Of a stretch of DNA of 26,940 bases, positions 13,346 to 21,926 are shown one piece after another. Every line of letters starts with the position of its first letter. The stretch's first letter is position 1. Both the position numbers and the translations under genes were made by a program. The notes under the pieces were generated by a model. It did no database searches. It worked only from the letters and a program-made list of their open reading frames with translations, and was not told the origin of the DNA. This stretch comes from Candidatus Aenigmatarchaeota archaeon (GTDB lineage Archaea > Aenigmatarchaeota > Aenigmatarchaeia > QMZS01), in NCBI GenBank assembly GCA_003663355.1, contig QMZV01000005.1, positions 1 through 26,940 on the forward strand, in the 5' to 3' direction.

Positions 13346-15499
13346 TTACTCTAATCCCTTCCTTTTTTTAATCTTTGAAATAACCTGTTCTTGAAGAGAA
13401 ATTGGCAGTTTTTCAAATATGACATTAATTAAGGAATAAAAACCTTTTCCTTTTGTTGCTGATTTCAGTGCGCTTTCAAATCCAAACATTTCTGCAACAG
13501 GCAATTTTGCTTTTATAATTGATGCTCCTAATTCTGTTTCAACATTTAAAATTTGTCCTCTTCTGTTCTGGATTTCATTCATTGCATTTCCAACCAACTC
13601 CTCTGGAACATCAACCCTTATTATCTGCAAAGGCTCCAAAATTCTTGGTTTAGATTCCAATATTGCTTCTCTGATAGCACTTCTTACAGCAGGAATTACT
13701 TGAGCAGGACCTCTATGTATTGCATCTTCATGCAACTCAGCATCAACAATTTTAACTTTTATTTTTGAGCAAGGTTCTTTTGCTAAAGGTCCTTCGTCAC
13801 AGACATCTTTAAATGCTTGTTTCAATAATTCAAAAGTTTCATTTAAATACAGAACACCTTTTGTTGCATTTATCAGAAGATTTTTGTTGTATACGCAAAG
13901 AATTTTTTTTGCTTCCTCTCTCTTTAGCCCATTCTTGACAAATAATTCTACTGTATCCTGTTTAATCTTATCTATTTCTTCGCCTTCAATTTCACCTGAG
14001 TCAAAAGCATTACATACTTGTTCTTCTAATGGTTCAACAATGATGTAAAACTTATTGTGTTTATTTGGACTTTTTCCTTCTATTTCGTGAGGAGTAACGG
14101 ATTCAACAGTTTCTCTGTAAACAACAATAGGGGCAGAACTCTTTATTTCTATTCCCTTCTCCTTTAACACATTCTCAACTTTTGCATTTATGTGCAATTC
14201 TCCCAATCCTGAAACTAAATATTCTCCAGTTTCTTCATTTATCTTAACTTCCAAACTGGGATCCTCTCTACCAACCTGTTTCAGAAATTCAATTAATTTT
14301 GGCAAATCTTTTACATCTTTTGGTTCTATTGATTTCGTTACAACAGGTTCAAAAATATGCTTTATTAACTCAAATGGTGTAATTATATTTTCTGGACTGC
14401 AAATTGTTTCTCCAGAAAAAGCATCACCTAATCCAATAACTCCAACAATATTTCCTGATAAACCTTCATTAATTGGTATTCTTCTTGGCCCTCTATAAAT
14501 AGAAACTTGCTGAACCCTTTCTTTTTTGTGCTGCCCAATTAGGTAAACTTCATCACCACTTTTAAGAGTCCCGGAAAACAATCTAACTGTTGAAACTAAA
14601 CCTGCATGAGGGTCTGGAACAACTTTTGTAATAATTCCTGCTAAATTTCCATTTGGGTCGCAGTTTACCATCTCTTTTCCAGCTTCACTTTTTTCATCTC
14701 CAGTCCATATTTTATTAATTCTGTATTTCTGTGCTTCTAAAGGATTTGGAAGATGTTTTATTACTGAATCTAGAACAACTTTGTGCAAAGGAGCAAGTTT
14801 TGCTAATTCTTTTTCTTTTCCTTGATCTGTCAATTTAACAATATCCTTGAATGTAATCTTTGTTTTCATCATGTAAGGAACTGAAATAGCCCAGTTTTTA
14901 TATGCAGAACCAAAAGCAACAGAACCGTCCTTTACATTTACCAAGAATTTTTCACTGTATTCAGGTTCAGCATATTTTTTAATTAGCTGATTTACTTCTC
15001 TTATATACCTTTCAAATCTTTTTTGCATTTCTTCAGGAGATAATTTTAATTCTTTTATTAGCCTGTCAACTTTATTTATAAAGAGAATTGGTTTTACTCT
15101 TTCTTTTAAAGCTTGTCTCAAAACAGTTTCTGTTTGCGGCATTACTCCTTCAACAGCACAGACCAAAACAATTACTCCATCAACTGCTCTCATAGCCCTT
15201 GTCACATCTGCGCCAAAATCAACATGACCTGGTGTGTCAATTATGTTAATTAAATAATTCTGGTTTTCATAGTTATAAACAATAGAAACATTTGCAGAAT
15301 AGATTGTAATTCCCCTCTCTTGTTCTTGTTTATCAAAATCTGTAAATAATTGTTTTCCAGCCAGTTCTTCTGAGAGCATTCCTGCTCCAGACAACAAGTT
15401 GTCAGTCATTGTTGTTTTTCCATGATCTATGTGAGCAGCAATACCAATATTTCTAATGTTTTCTCTATTCCTCATTAATTTCACAATGTCTTCTGCCAT
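13346..15499 (-). CDS. fusA: Elongation factor 2 (aEF-2)
   Basis: The protein has 717 residues, normal for the archaeal family. It is the GTPase that drives translocation on the ribosome. G1 is AHIDHGKTT (22-30), switch II is DTPGHVDFG, and G4 is NKVD. Domains II to V follow in order, ending in the domain V segment VAEMFGFESALKSATKGKG. The diphthamide loop reads ELHEDAIHRGPAQVIP with the modified His at 595 (codon 13715-13717), and Dph2, which starts the modification, is encoded at 6458-7330. The promoter lies in the structured gap upstream. In domain V the region after the conserved KG reads GFYSLINVIFEKLP, somewhat divergent from the better known archaeal sequences. Confidence 0.98.
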   Translation of the reverse strand: MAEDIVKLMRNRENIRNIGIAAHIDHGKTTMTDNLLSGAGMLSEELAGKQLFTDFDKQEQERGITIYSANVSIVYNYENQNYLINIIDTPGHVDFGADVTRAMRAVDGVIVLVCAVEGVMPQTETVLRQALKERVKPILFINKVDRLIKELKLSPEEMQKRFERYIREVNQLIKKYAEPEYSEKFLVNVKDGSVAFGSAYKNWAISVPYMMKTKITFKDIVKLTDQGKEKELAKLAPLHKVVLDSVIKHLPNPLEAQKYRINKIWTGDEKSEAGKEMVNCDPNGNLAGIITKVVPDPHAGLVSTVRLFSGTLKSGDEVYLIGQHKKERVQQVSIYRGPRRIPINEGLSGNIVGVIGLGDAFSGETICSPENIITPFELIKHIFEPVVTKSIEPKDVKDLPKLIEFLKQVGREDPSLEVKINEETGEYLVSGLGELHINAKVENVLKEKGIEIKSSAPIVVYRETVESVTPHEIEGKSPNKHNKFYIIVEPLEEQVCNAFDSGEIEGEEIDKIKQDTVELFVKNGLKREEAKKILCVYNKNLLINATKGVLYLNETFELLKQAFKDVCDEGPLAKEPCSKIKVKIVDAELHEDAIHRGPAQVIPAVRSAIREAILESKPRILEPLQIIRVDVPEELVGNAMNEIQNRRGQILNVETELGASIIKAKLPVAEMFGFESALKSATKGKGFYSLINVIFEKLPISLQEQVISKIKKRKGLE

Positions 15500-15560
15500 A
15501 AAACTTTTTTTAATAAAATTTTAAGAGAGCAAAATTGGATATAATGGAGTGGATTAAATG

Positions 15561-15617
15561 AAACTTCTGTCAGGAAGTTTGGTATAGGGTGGCGAGAAAA
15601 TCGGTGGTTGCCGTCGC
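15561..15617. other. GC-rich structured stretch between EF-2 and the membrane gene
   Basis: Two potential hairpins lie in the 196-bp divergent gap. AAACTTC (15561-15567) pairs with GAAGTTT (15574-15580) around TGTCAG. GCGA (15592-15595) pairs with TCGC (15614-15617), and inside it CGG (15602-15604) with CCG (15611-15613), leaving GAAAAT bulged on one side. The stretch 15581-15617 is much richer in G and C than its surroundings. Either strand could carry it: as part of a long EF-2 5' leader (a minus-strand TATATAAA lies at 15619-15626) or as a separate small RNA. No known RNA family was recognised. Confidence 0.35.
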
Positions 15618-15666
15618 AAATTTATATACTTGCGTATATATTAAAAAAGAAAAATATAAAAACAAC

Positions 15667-15674
15667 TTATATAA
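15667..15674 (+). promoter_or_regulatory. TATA box for the 332-residue membrane protein
   Basis: TTATATAA is centred 25-26 bp before the ATG at 15696, the spacing of a leaderless archaeal transcript. A further box (TTTATATA after GCAAA, 15616-15627) lies upstream inside an inverted repeat ATATAC-TTGC-GTATAT and may serve another transcript. Confidence 0.5.
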
Positions 15675-15695
15675 TTCTCTATTTGAATTATATTA

Positions 15696-16694
15696 ATGGC
15701 TACGATGAATCGAAAAATACAGAACTATCTTAAAAAACATGAAAAATATATAGCTGGGGTGATATTAGCATTTATTTTACTCTCCATAATTTATTGGCAA
15801 AGTTTATCTTCATTTTTCACACCAAAACCATTTCATATATCTTTATGCGATTATAATGGAAATCTTGATACAAGATTTATTAAAGCTGAGAAACAACATC
15901 TTTTTGTTCCTGATTATGAAGCAGAAATGTACATAGAACCTTCATCGTACAAAATAAATGTAAATTCTAATGTTGAATTTTCATATAAAATTGTAGATAA
16001 GGGTATTCAGAAGCTCAATAAATCCTATTTCTATATTTTTATTTTTGATCCTGACAAAAAATTAAGAGCAGTATTTCCATGTTTTTGTGGGGAGGATAAA
16101 TCAGATTTTACAATAGATGATTATGGACGTGGGTATAGTTGTAGCAATGATTATTGTTATATCTCTGATAGAGCATCAAAATTCAAGCCATGGAATAAAA
16201 ATATAGAATGGATTCGAGGAGGACAAAGATGGTATTGTCCAGACAAAGAAAATTATTTTTGTGTAAATTATCAATGCATTTCAAGAAAGAATTTAATTGA
16301 TGGCTATTACAACAATCAACCTCTTGTTTATACTTATAAAGTTGATAAAGTTGGTACTTGGGAAATACATTCTTTTTTGTTTGAAGAAGAATATAAAGAA
16401 CGAAAATTTAACCCCTCTCTTAGTAGAGATTATTTTAACAACGCAATAGCTTATGGTTATGCAAAGTTTGAGGTTGTTAAAACAAGTGAAAAGGGAATAA
16501 ATTTTGGTTGGTATATCTCTCAGGTTACTATAATTGTTTTAACATTTATCGGTTCTATTGGTTTTTGTATTAAATTTTATGAGATTTCTAAAAAAGTATT
16601 TTTAAAAAATAAAGATAAGGTAGTTCTTGGTTTGATTTTATTTATAATGTTAATTATCTTCGCTTTATTTTTCTGTAAAATAAGTTGTCCTTAA
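15696..16694 (+). CDS. Membrane protein with Cys-containing outer domain, unknown function
   Basis: The protein has 332 residues. One membrane helix near the N-terminus (about 19-38, VILAFILLSIIYW), a large outer domain (about 40-265) and two C-terminal helices (about 274-294 and 306-326, VVLGLILFIMLIIFALFF). The outer part has cysteine clusters (CFCGEDK; YSCSNDYCYIS; WYCPDKENYFCVNYQCIS) that may bind metal or form disulfides. A YKVDKVGTWEIHSFLFEE segment suggests an immunoglobulin-like beta fold. A leaderless promoter precedes it. Its 3' end converges on the 132-residue membrane protein. I recognise no family. Confidence 0.7.
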   Translation: MATMNRKIQNYLKKHEKYIAGVILAFILLSIIYWQSLSSFFTPKPFHISLCDYNGNLDTRFIKAEKQHLFVPDYEAEMYIEPSSYKINVNSNVEFSYKIVDKGIQKLNKSYFYIFIFDPDKKLRAVFPCFCGEDKSDFTIDDYGRGYSCSNDYCYISDRASKFKPWNKNIEWIRGGQRWYCPDKENYFCVNYQCISRKNLIDGYYNNQPLVYTYKVDKVGTWEIHSFLFEEEYKERKFNPSLSRDYFNNAIAYGYAKFEVVKTSEKGINFGWYISQVTIIVLTFIGSIGFCIKFYEISKKVFLKNKDKVVLGLILFIMLIIFALFFCKISCP

Positions 16695-16734
16695 ATTCTA
16701 TATGATAACCTTCTGGATTATAACAATTTTGTAG

Positions 16735-17133
16735 TTATTTTTTATCCTCTTCTTTTTTCTTCAACAAGTATTTTCTAATTTTTCTAACTCTAGAAGTCAT
16801 GTATGACGTGTCTCTACCAACGCTAATAAGTCCTATACCGCTGAATATTAATGCAATATTAAGTAGAATATTGTAAAAGAAAAACATTGTAATTGAAGTT
16901 CGGATAGATGAAATAATATCCGCTGTAGGTACTGTCACACTACTAACCAAAACCCCTATAAATGGAATTGAAGATGCACTCCTAGCAGTTAATTCAGCTT
17001 GTGCTAATGTAGAAAGACCACTGCTTATCTGTGTATAAGCGTAAATCCAGCCAAAAATACCTAACAATCCTATCGTAAGAACCAATACCCCTAAAGCTGT
17101 TGTTATATTGCTCATTTTAAAACTCTTCCTCAT
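16735..17133 (-). CDS. Two-helix membrane protein of unknown function
   Basis: The protein has 132 residues with membrane helices at about 11-34 (ITTALGVLVLTIGLLGIFGW) and 80-105, a Ser/Thr/Ala-rich segment between them, and a basic cytoplasmic tail (RKIRKYLLKKKEEDKK). The start at 17133 overlaps the preceding gene by 17 bp. The ATG at 17115 (MSNITTALG) would avoid the overlap and is an alternative six codons in. It is most likely co-transcribed with the secreted Cys-rich protein upstream and may form a membrane unit with it. Confidence 0.65.
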   Translation of the reverse strand: MRKSFKMSNITTALGVLVLTIGLLGIFGWIYAYTQISSGLSTLAQAELTARSASSIPFIGVLVSSVTVPTADIISSIRTSITMFFFYNILLNIALIFSGIGLISVGRDTSYMTSRVRKIRKYLLKKKEEDKK

Positions 17134-18625
17134 CTTCTAATTTTTCTTCCGATTCATCTTCAATCTCTTTTGGTTTTCTTAATATGAAAAATAATATACC
17201 TCCTACACTAATTACAATTATAACACCAATGATTAAGATAATATTTATATCTGATGTTATAACAATTGCATGACCTGTTATGCCACTCTTTTTACTACTT
17301 CTATTTTTTGATGGCGAAATAGAACAAGTTTGTTTACATTCACCAATAAATGAATCTTCTGACCTACAACAAATAAGCCCATTCGACCATTCTCGCGGTT
17401 TATATTTTCCCCCACTTACACAACATTTTCCTATTGGACATTCTAATAAAGTATAACGAAGCTTACATTTTCCTTCTATTTCATCATAATATTCATCACC
17501 AGTACAATCTGTAGGACATTGTGTTACTGTTCTTATTTTTTTAACGCAAGTACCTTTATGATTTCCCCAAGGTTTCGTAGTATCACATACCCAACTTGTC
17601 ATTTTTTTATTTTGACAAACACCTTCACCAAATACTTGATCACAATCTAATTGAGAATCACACCATCTTGTTTCCTCACATGACCAAGTATCTGGGTTAC
17701 AAGTATATTTTACCCCTTTCCATGAACAATCTGAAGGAAAACAACATTCAACACCCGATTTATATATAGAAGTAGGAATCGCATAACAAGAGCCAGTTTT
17801 ACTTATAACTTTTTTGACATTATAAATAACTCTATTTCCAGAAAGACCACCACACCAATAAGCATTATTATTTTTATCGTATGTTACAGATATATCTGCT
17901 ATACCTGTTTGCCAATCTTTAACAAACACGTAAGAATCTCCTATTTTCCAATTCGTGGGCATTTCACTAATTGATGTGTATGTTGAAGGTGGTTTAGTTT
18001 TAATTGTCCCCGTTATAGGATCAAAATAAGAAGAAACATCTGTATCTCCTTTATATTTATTAATAACTCTATTTAACGTACAGCCTTCTGTTCCTGGAAT
18101 TGGAACATACTCTAATGAACCTGCCCAAGCTTCTTCTAACATGATTTTATCTTGTTTGACTGAAACAGAATACGTTTTAACGGGATGTGTTGTCCAGACA
18201 TCTGCACCTCTACACCAAGCTTTTATTGTTAATCTTTTTGGTGTTTCAAAACTTAATGGTAATGTGCCCTTATTTTCTAAAGGATTGGCAGATCTTACTA
18301 CTTGTAAATTACCATCTACATAAACTTCCCAATGTAAAGATTGAAGTGTACCACAAGTAAAATAAATATCATTTTCGTACAGGTTACAATTTGAGAGACA
18401 AGAAAATGGTTCACTTACAGATAGTTTTTCTTCATTTGTAAATGATAATTGTATTGATTCTATCTGACCAGTATTGAAGCATTTTATTGAGCCATATCTA
18501 GGAATTGCAAGTTGACAGTTTTCATTAGCAAATACTGAAGGTAGAGAATATAATATTAAAAATTGGTATAATAACAGAATGATAATTAAACTTCTATTTT
18601 TTATCAAATTGTACATTACAACCAT
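17117..18625 (-). CDS. Secreted Cys-rich protein with C-terminal membrane anchor
   Basis: The protein has 502 residues. A signal peptide (LIIILLLYQFLILYSLPSVF, cleaved near residue 34) leads into an N-terminal beta-rich region and then, at about 280-435, a string of small cysteine modules (CCFPSDCSW; CDSQLDCDQVF; CPTDCTGDEYYD; CPIGKCCVSGGK; CCRSEDSFIGECKQTC) that resemble small EGF- or knottin-like disulfide folds. It ends in SGITGHAIV, a membrane helix (about 462-484) and an acidic tail. The ITGHAI segment just outside the membrane resembles a short motif common before the anchor in exported DPANN proteins; this is my recollection, not a search. It is co-directional with the 132-residue membrane protein. 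Function is unknown. Confidence 0.75.
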   Translation of the reverse strand: MVVMYNLIKNRSLIIILLLYQFLILYSLPSVFANENCQLAIPRYGSIKCFNTGQIESIQLSFTNEEKLSVSEPFSCLSNCNLYENDIYFTCGTLQSLHWEVYVDGNLQVVRSANPLENKGTLPLSFETPKRLTIKAWCRGADVWTTHPVKTYSVSVKQDKIMLEEAWAGSLEYVPIPGTEGCTLNRVINKYKGDTDVSSYFDPITGTIKTKPPSTYTSISEMPTNWKIGDSYVFVKDWQTGIADISVTYDKNNNAYWCGGLSGNRVIYNVKKVISKTGSCYAIPTSIYKSGVECCFPSDCSWKGVKYTCNPDTWSCEETRWCDSQLDCDQVFGEGVCQNKKMTSWVCDTTKPWGNHKGTCVKKIRTVTQCPTDCTGDEYYDEIEGKCKLRYTLLECPIGKCCVSGGKYKPREWSNGLICCRSEDSFIGECKQTCSISPSKNRSSKKSGITGHAIVITSDINIILIIGVIIVISVGGILFFILRKPKEIEDESEEKLEDEEEF

Positions 18626-18880
18626 AAAAAATTTTAATATTTAATATTTAAAACATTTATTTTTCCTCATATTTGTTATGTGCAAACACAAAGGCAGTGG
18701 TCTCCCTTCATAAAATAGATATGACAATTTCTGCTAACATATAGGATTAATCGAAGTCCTGAGGGAATTTGGGTAAGACAAGCAAAGTGAACTAGCTTAA
18801 TTTCCTTTTAGGCAATAGTATGACATAGATGATTTTGCAATCATTATTTCTTGTCTCTAAATTTTTTCGCCTAACAAAAT
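18626..18880. other. 255-bp intergenic stretch with possible folded RNA
   Basis: No gene is visible between two minus-strand genes. AGACAAG (18776-18782) can pair with CTTGTCT (18850-18856), enclosing a perfect 6-bp hairpin ATGATT (18829-18834)/AATCAT (18839-18844) whose loop is GCAA, a GNRA tetraloop, on the minus strand. TTAGGC (18808-18813) can also pair with GCCTAA (18869-18874), in conflict with the first pairing. The stretch 18690-18815 is richer in G and C than typical gaps here. It could be a small RNA or a long leader of the gene at 17117-18625. No tRNA, SRP or RNase P signature was found. Confidence 0.35.
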
Positions 18881-19300
18881 TTACCAACCCAAATCAAAAA
18901 TTTTCCTGAAAATCAAGCTGGAAACAACTGAAGCAATAACAAAAATCCAGAACCAACTGAGTTTATTTCCTAAAAAAGGTAGGGAGAAAGGTAGGGATAA
19001 GAAAACATGGCTGAAGAAAGCGGAGACAAAGAAAAAAGCAACAAAAACAATAATGCTTGAAACCATTGTCGGCTTCATTGTTTGCCCCATCATTTTCTTT
19101 TGAAGTTCAAAACTTTTTGACATCAACTCGTTTATTTTATTTGTATCTTGTTTTGATTCTTTCATCTCTTTGTTTATTTTCTTTATTTCAGATTTAAGTG
19201 ATTTTACTAGATCAACATCTGTAAGTTTTTTTTGAATTATGGTTGAGATTAAGGTAGCTAGAACTGCAACTGTTGCAATTACAATAGTAAAGACTTCCAT
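18881..19300 (-). CDS. DUF106 / EMC3-TMCO1-like membrane protein (Oxa1 superfamily)
   Basis: The protein has 139 residues. One N-terminal membrane helix (about 5-25), a lysine-rich cytoplasmic coiled coil (26-72, LKSEIKKINKEMKESKQDTN), the family segment LQKKMMGQTMKPTMVS, and two further helices (about 80-104 and 114-134). This is the layout of the archaeal DUF106 proteins, placed in the Oxa1/YidC/EMC3 superfamily of membrane insertases. It probably helps insertion of membrane proteins at the ribosome. It lies 26 bp from the divergent RecJ-like gene, so the two promoters must overlap. Confidence 0.85.
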   Translation of the reverse strand: MEVFTIVIATVAVLATLISTIIQKKLTDVDLVKSLKSEIKKINKEMKESKQDTNKINELMSKSFELQKKMMGQTMKPTMVSSIIVFVAFFFVSAFFSHVFLSLPFSLPFLGNKLSWFWIFVIASVVSSLIFRKIFDLGW

Positions 19301-19326
19301 AATAAAAATATAATTTTAAGTATTTA

Positions 19327-20616
19327 ATGGACTTCAGAAAGGCAATTTTAAAAGTGAGAGAAGCAAACAAAATCCTAATTGTTTCGCATTATGATTGCGA
19401 TGGTCTGTGTTCTGCAAAGATTTTAAAAACAACATTAAAAAAAGAAGGAAAAGAGACAAAAATAAAAATTGTAAAAGAAATTTCAAAGGATATAATTAGA
19501 GAGATAGAGGATGAATTTGAAAAAGAGAATTTTGATTTAATCATATTTTCAGATTTGGGCTCACCTTATTTAAGTTTACTTCCAGAAGATAAAGATATCA
19601 TTATACTTGATCATCATGTTCCAGAAAATATTAAAGTTCCTAAAAATATTATCCTGATAAATCCTTATCTTGAAAATAAAGAACTTTGCGGGGCTGGAAT
19701 TTGTTATCTTTTTGCTTCTAAAATAAATCAGAATCCAGAATTAATAGATTATGCAATTGTTGGAGCAATTGGAGATAACCAAGCAGAGATTGGGGAAAAC
19801 AAAAAAATAGTTTCAGAGGCAGAAAAAATCAAGAGATTGAAAATAGAAAAAGGTTTAAAAATTTTTGGTCATGTGAACAGGCCTCTCCACGAATCTTTGA
19901 AAAATGCAAATTTTTTTCCTCTAAACACTTACTCAGAAGTTGTGCAATTCCTTTCCGATATAAATCTCAATCAAAATGGAAAAATAAAGAGTTATTATGA
20001 TTTATCAAAAGAGGAAAAAGAAAAATTGCTTCTTGAGATTATAAAAGAAAGAATTAGAAATAATTTAGAAGAACCTGCAAATATTTTCTCAGATGTTTAT
20101 ATTTTGACAAAGCAGCCAAGAGAGTTGATGGATGCTCTTGAATTTTCAACAATTTTAAATGCTTTTGGAAGACTTGAAAGATATGATGAAGCTTTTGAAT
20201 TGATGGATGGAAAGTTAGAAAAATTAGAAGAAATAATGCTTGAATACAGAAAAAAACTTGCAACTTATCTTTCTTTTGTTGCAGAAAATATGAATAGTTT
20301 TCCGCAAACAGAAAATATTTTATTTATAAATGCAAAAGAAAAAATAGATGAAAATATGATTGGAACAGTAACTTCTATTGTAATAAATAGTTTAACTAAC
20401 AAAAAAATTGTTCTAGGATTTGCATATTCTGGAGATATGGTAAAAATCTCTGCAAGGTCAAAAATAGAAAGAGTTGATTTAAATGAGATTGTAAGCAAAA
20501 TTTGCGAGAAATTAGGTGGAACAGGAGGAGGTCATAAAGAGGCTGCTGGTGGAAAAATTGAAAAAGGGAAAGAAGAAGAGTTTATTGAAGAATTTAAAAA
20601 AATTGTTGAAAAATAA
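19327..20616 (+). CDS. RecJ-like DHH/DHHA1 phosphoesterase
   Basis: The protein has 429 residues. DHH domain: SHYDCDGLCSAKIL with metal Asp D23 and D25, then FSDLGSPYL and LDHHVPEN (the DHH triad). DHHA1 domain at the C-terminus ends in GTGGGHKEAAGGKI, the substrate-binding glycine-rich loop. Archaeal RecJ-type proteins degrade single strands or RNA primers, and one group binds the GINS complex of the replisome. Which of the several archaeal RecJ types applies is not certain. The stop (20614-20616) directly abuts the stop of the fused primase gene on the other strand, with no spacing. Confidence 0.9.
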   Translation: MDFRKAILKVREANKILIVSHYDCDGLCSAKILKTTLKKEGKETKIKIVKEISKDIIREIEDEFEKENFDLIIFSDLGSPYLSLLPEDKDIIILDHHVPENIKVPKNIILINPYLENKELCGAGICYLFASKINQNPELIDYAIVGAIGDNQAEIGENKKIVSEAEKIKRLKIEKGLKIFGHVNRPLHESLKNANFFPLNTYSEVVQFLSDINLNQNGKIKSYYDLSKEEKEKLLLEIIKERIRNNLEEPANIFSDVYILTKQPRELMDALEFSTILNAFGRLERYDEAFELMDGKLEKLEEIMLEYRKKLATYLSFVAENMNSFPQTENILFINAKEKIDENMIGTVTSIVINSLTNKKIVLGFAYSGDMVKISARSKIERVDLNEIVSKICEKLGGTGGGHKEAAGGKIEKGKEEEFIEEFKKIVEK

Positions 20617-21855
20617 TTATTTTCTCTTTTTTCTTGAACATTTTAGAATTGCAAAGTTTATTGGATTCTTTATTTTTTCACAAAGAGGAAGTGGATTGCA
20701 GACCCCAATGTCCTTGTAAAATAAATCATTTTTGCAGTTTGGTGGTAAGATTTTTTTGTTCTGTTTTTTGTGCCAGTTTAACTGCGACTTTAAATAATTA
20801 TCTTTTAATCCAACTTTTCTTCCCCAATCCAAAATTATTTTTTCAACTTCCAACATTGGCCAGTTACAATTTCTAAGAAAAGTAATTAAAACAAACACGC
20901 TTCTCTTCCTGCCATCTTTAATTCCAGCGAGAATTCTTTGAATGCATGGAGGAAAACATTCATAACCAATTTTTCTGCTATAAATGACAATATTCCTATT
21001 AGGTTTAACTTCTGTTTTTTCTCTTTGTTTTTCATACCAGTCATAAGAATCAACAATTAATTTTGTTGCATCTCCCTTTTCTATTTCTATATCATCAAAC
21101 TTCACATTTTCTATTTTTGCATTTTCTAAGTTGAAATTTTCTAAATTTTTTGGATTGATTAAAACAGAAACTAATCCGGTTTTTTCATGCAAAGAATAAG
21201 GCATCCTAAATAAGTGCCTAACACTCCAATCTTTTTCTATTTCAACAAAATTGAAAGGATCAAGAACTTCAACTGCTTTTTCTTTTGTCAACTCTTTTAC
21301 TGAACCAGAAAACTCAACTAATTTATTCCACAAATTATCTTTGATTTGCTCTCTTAAAAAAGAACCTAAAATTTTTGGAAGTTCTGGGTATAACATTCTG
21401 GTTTCTTTATAATTGATTTCTTTTGGAAAATTCTCAAAAAAAATGCAGAAATGAAAACCTCTCCTTCCAGAGAACTTCAAAAAATAACTTAAATTATATT
21501 TATTCAAAAAATCTCTTACAAGTTTTGCCGCAATTTTCGCTTCTTCAATTCCTTTCTTTGAATCAATGTCAATAACCCAATCAAAACCAATTCTCATCTC
21601 ATCATAGTTTCTTTCATTAATTAATAAAGGATTCTTCCATTTTTCAACAGAGCAGTGAAAGGAAACACCTCCAAGTTCTGCTAACTTTAAAACATCTTTT
21701 GGATAGAGGAGCATATTAGGTCTTTTAAAATATTGGCCTTCAATATTCCTTGCAACAACCTCTCTGTTTTTCCCAAATTTCCAGAGAATTTTCTGCAGTT
21801 TTTCATTTGAATAATATTTTAGTAGTTGCTCCTTTGTCAGTTTTACTTGTTCCAT
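20617..21855 (-). CDS. priS: Fused primase PriS-PriL (catalytic subunit plus Fe-S domain)
   Basis: The protein has 412 residues. N-terminal PriS part (1-about 285): WVIDIDSK with catalytic D96 and D98, SGRRGFH (129-135), and HLFRMPYSLHEKTGL. The C-terminal part (about 286-412) is the Fe-S domain normally found in the large subunit PriL: ECFPPCIQRIL (C300/C304), LPPNC (C374) and GVCNPLPLC (C386, C392) supply the four cluster ligands (C304, C374, C386 and C392 most likely). The central helical domain of PriL is missing, so this is a minimal fusion, as described for Nanoarchaeum and other DPANN. It makes RNA/DNA primers at the fork. The RecJ-like nuclease converges on it end to end. Confidence 0.9.
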   Translation of the reverse strand: MEQVKLTKEQLLKYYSNEKLQKILWKFGKNREVVARNIEGQYFKRPNMLLYPKDVLKLAELGGVSFHCSVEKWKNPLLINERNYDEMRIGFDWVIDIDSKKGIEEAKIAAKLVRDFLNKYNLSYFLKFSGRRGFHFCIFFENFPKEINYKETRMLYPELPKILGSFLREQIKDNLWNKLVEFSGSVKELTKEKAVEVLDPFNFVEIEKDWSVRHLFRMPYSLHEKTGLVSVLINPKNLENFNLENAKIENVKFDDIEIEKGDATKLIVDSYDWYEKQREKTEVKPNRNIVIYSRKIGYECFPPCIQRILAGIKDGRKRSVFVLITFLRNCNWPMLEVEKIILDWGRKVGLKDNYLKSQLNWHKKQNKKILPPNCKNDLFYKDIGVCNPLPLCEKIKNPINFAILKCSRKKRK

Positions 21856-21926
21856 AATTCAGAATAGAAATAAACAGAGTTATAAAAATTTCATATCTAT
21901 TTTAAATATACAAATATATATTTATA

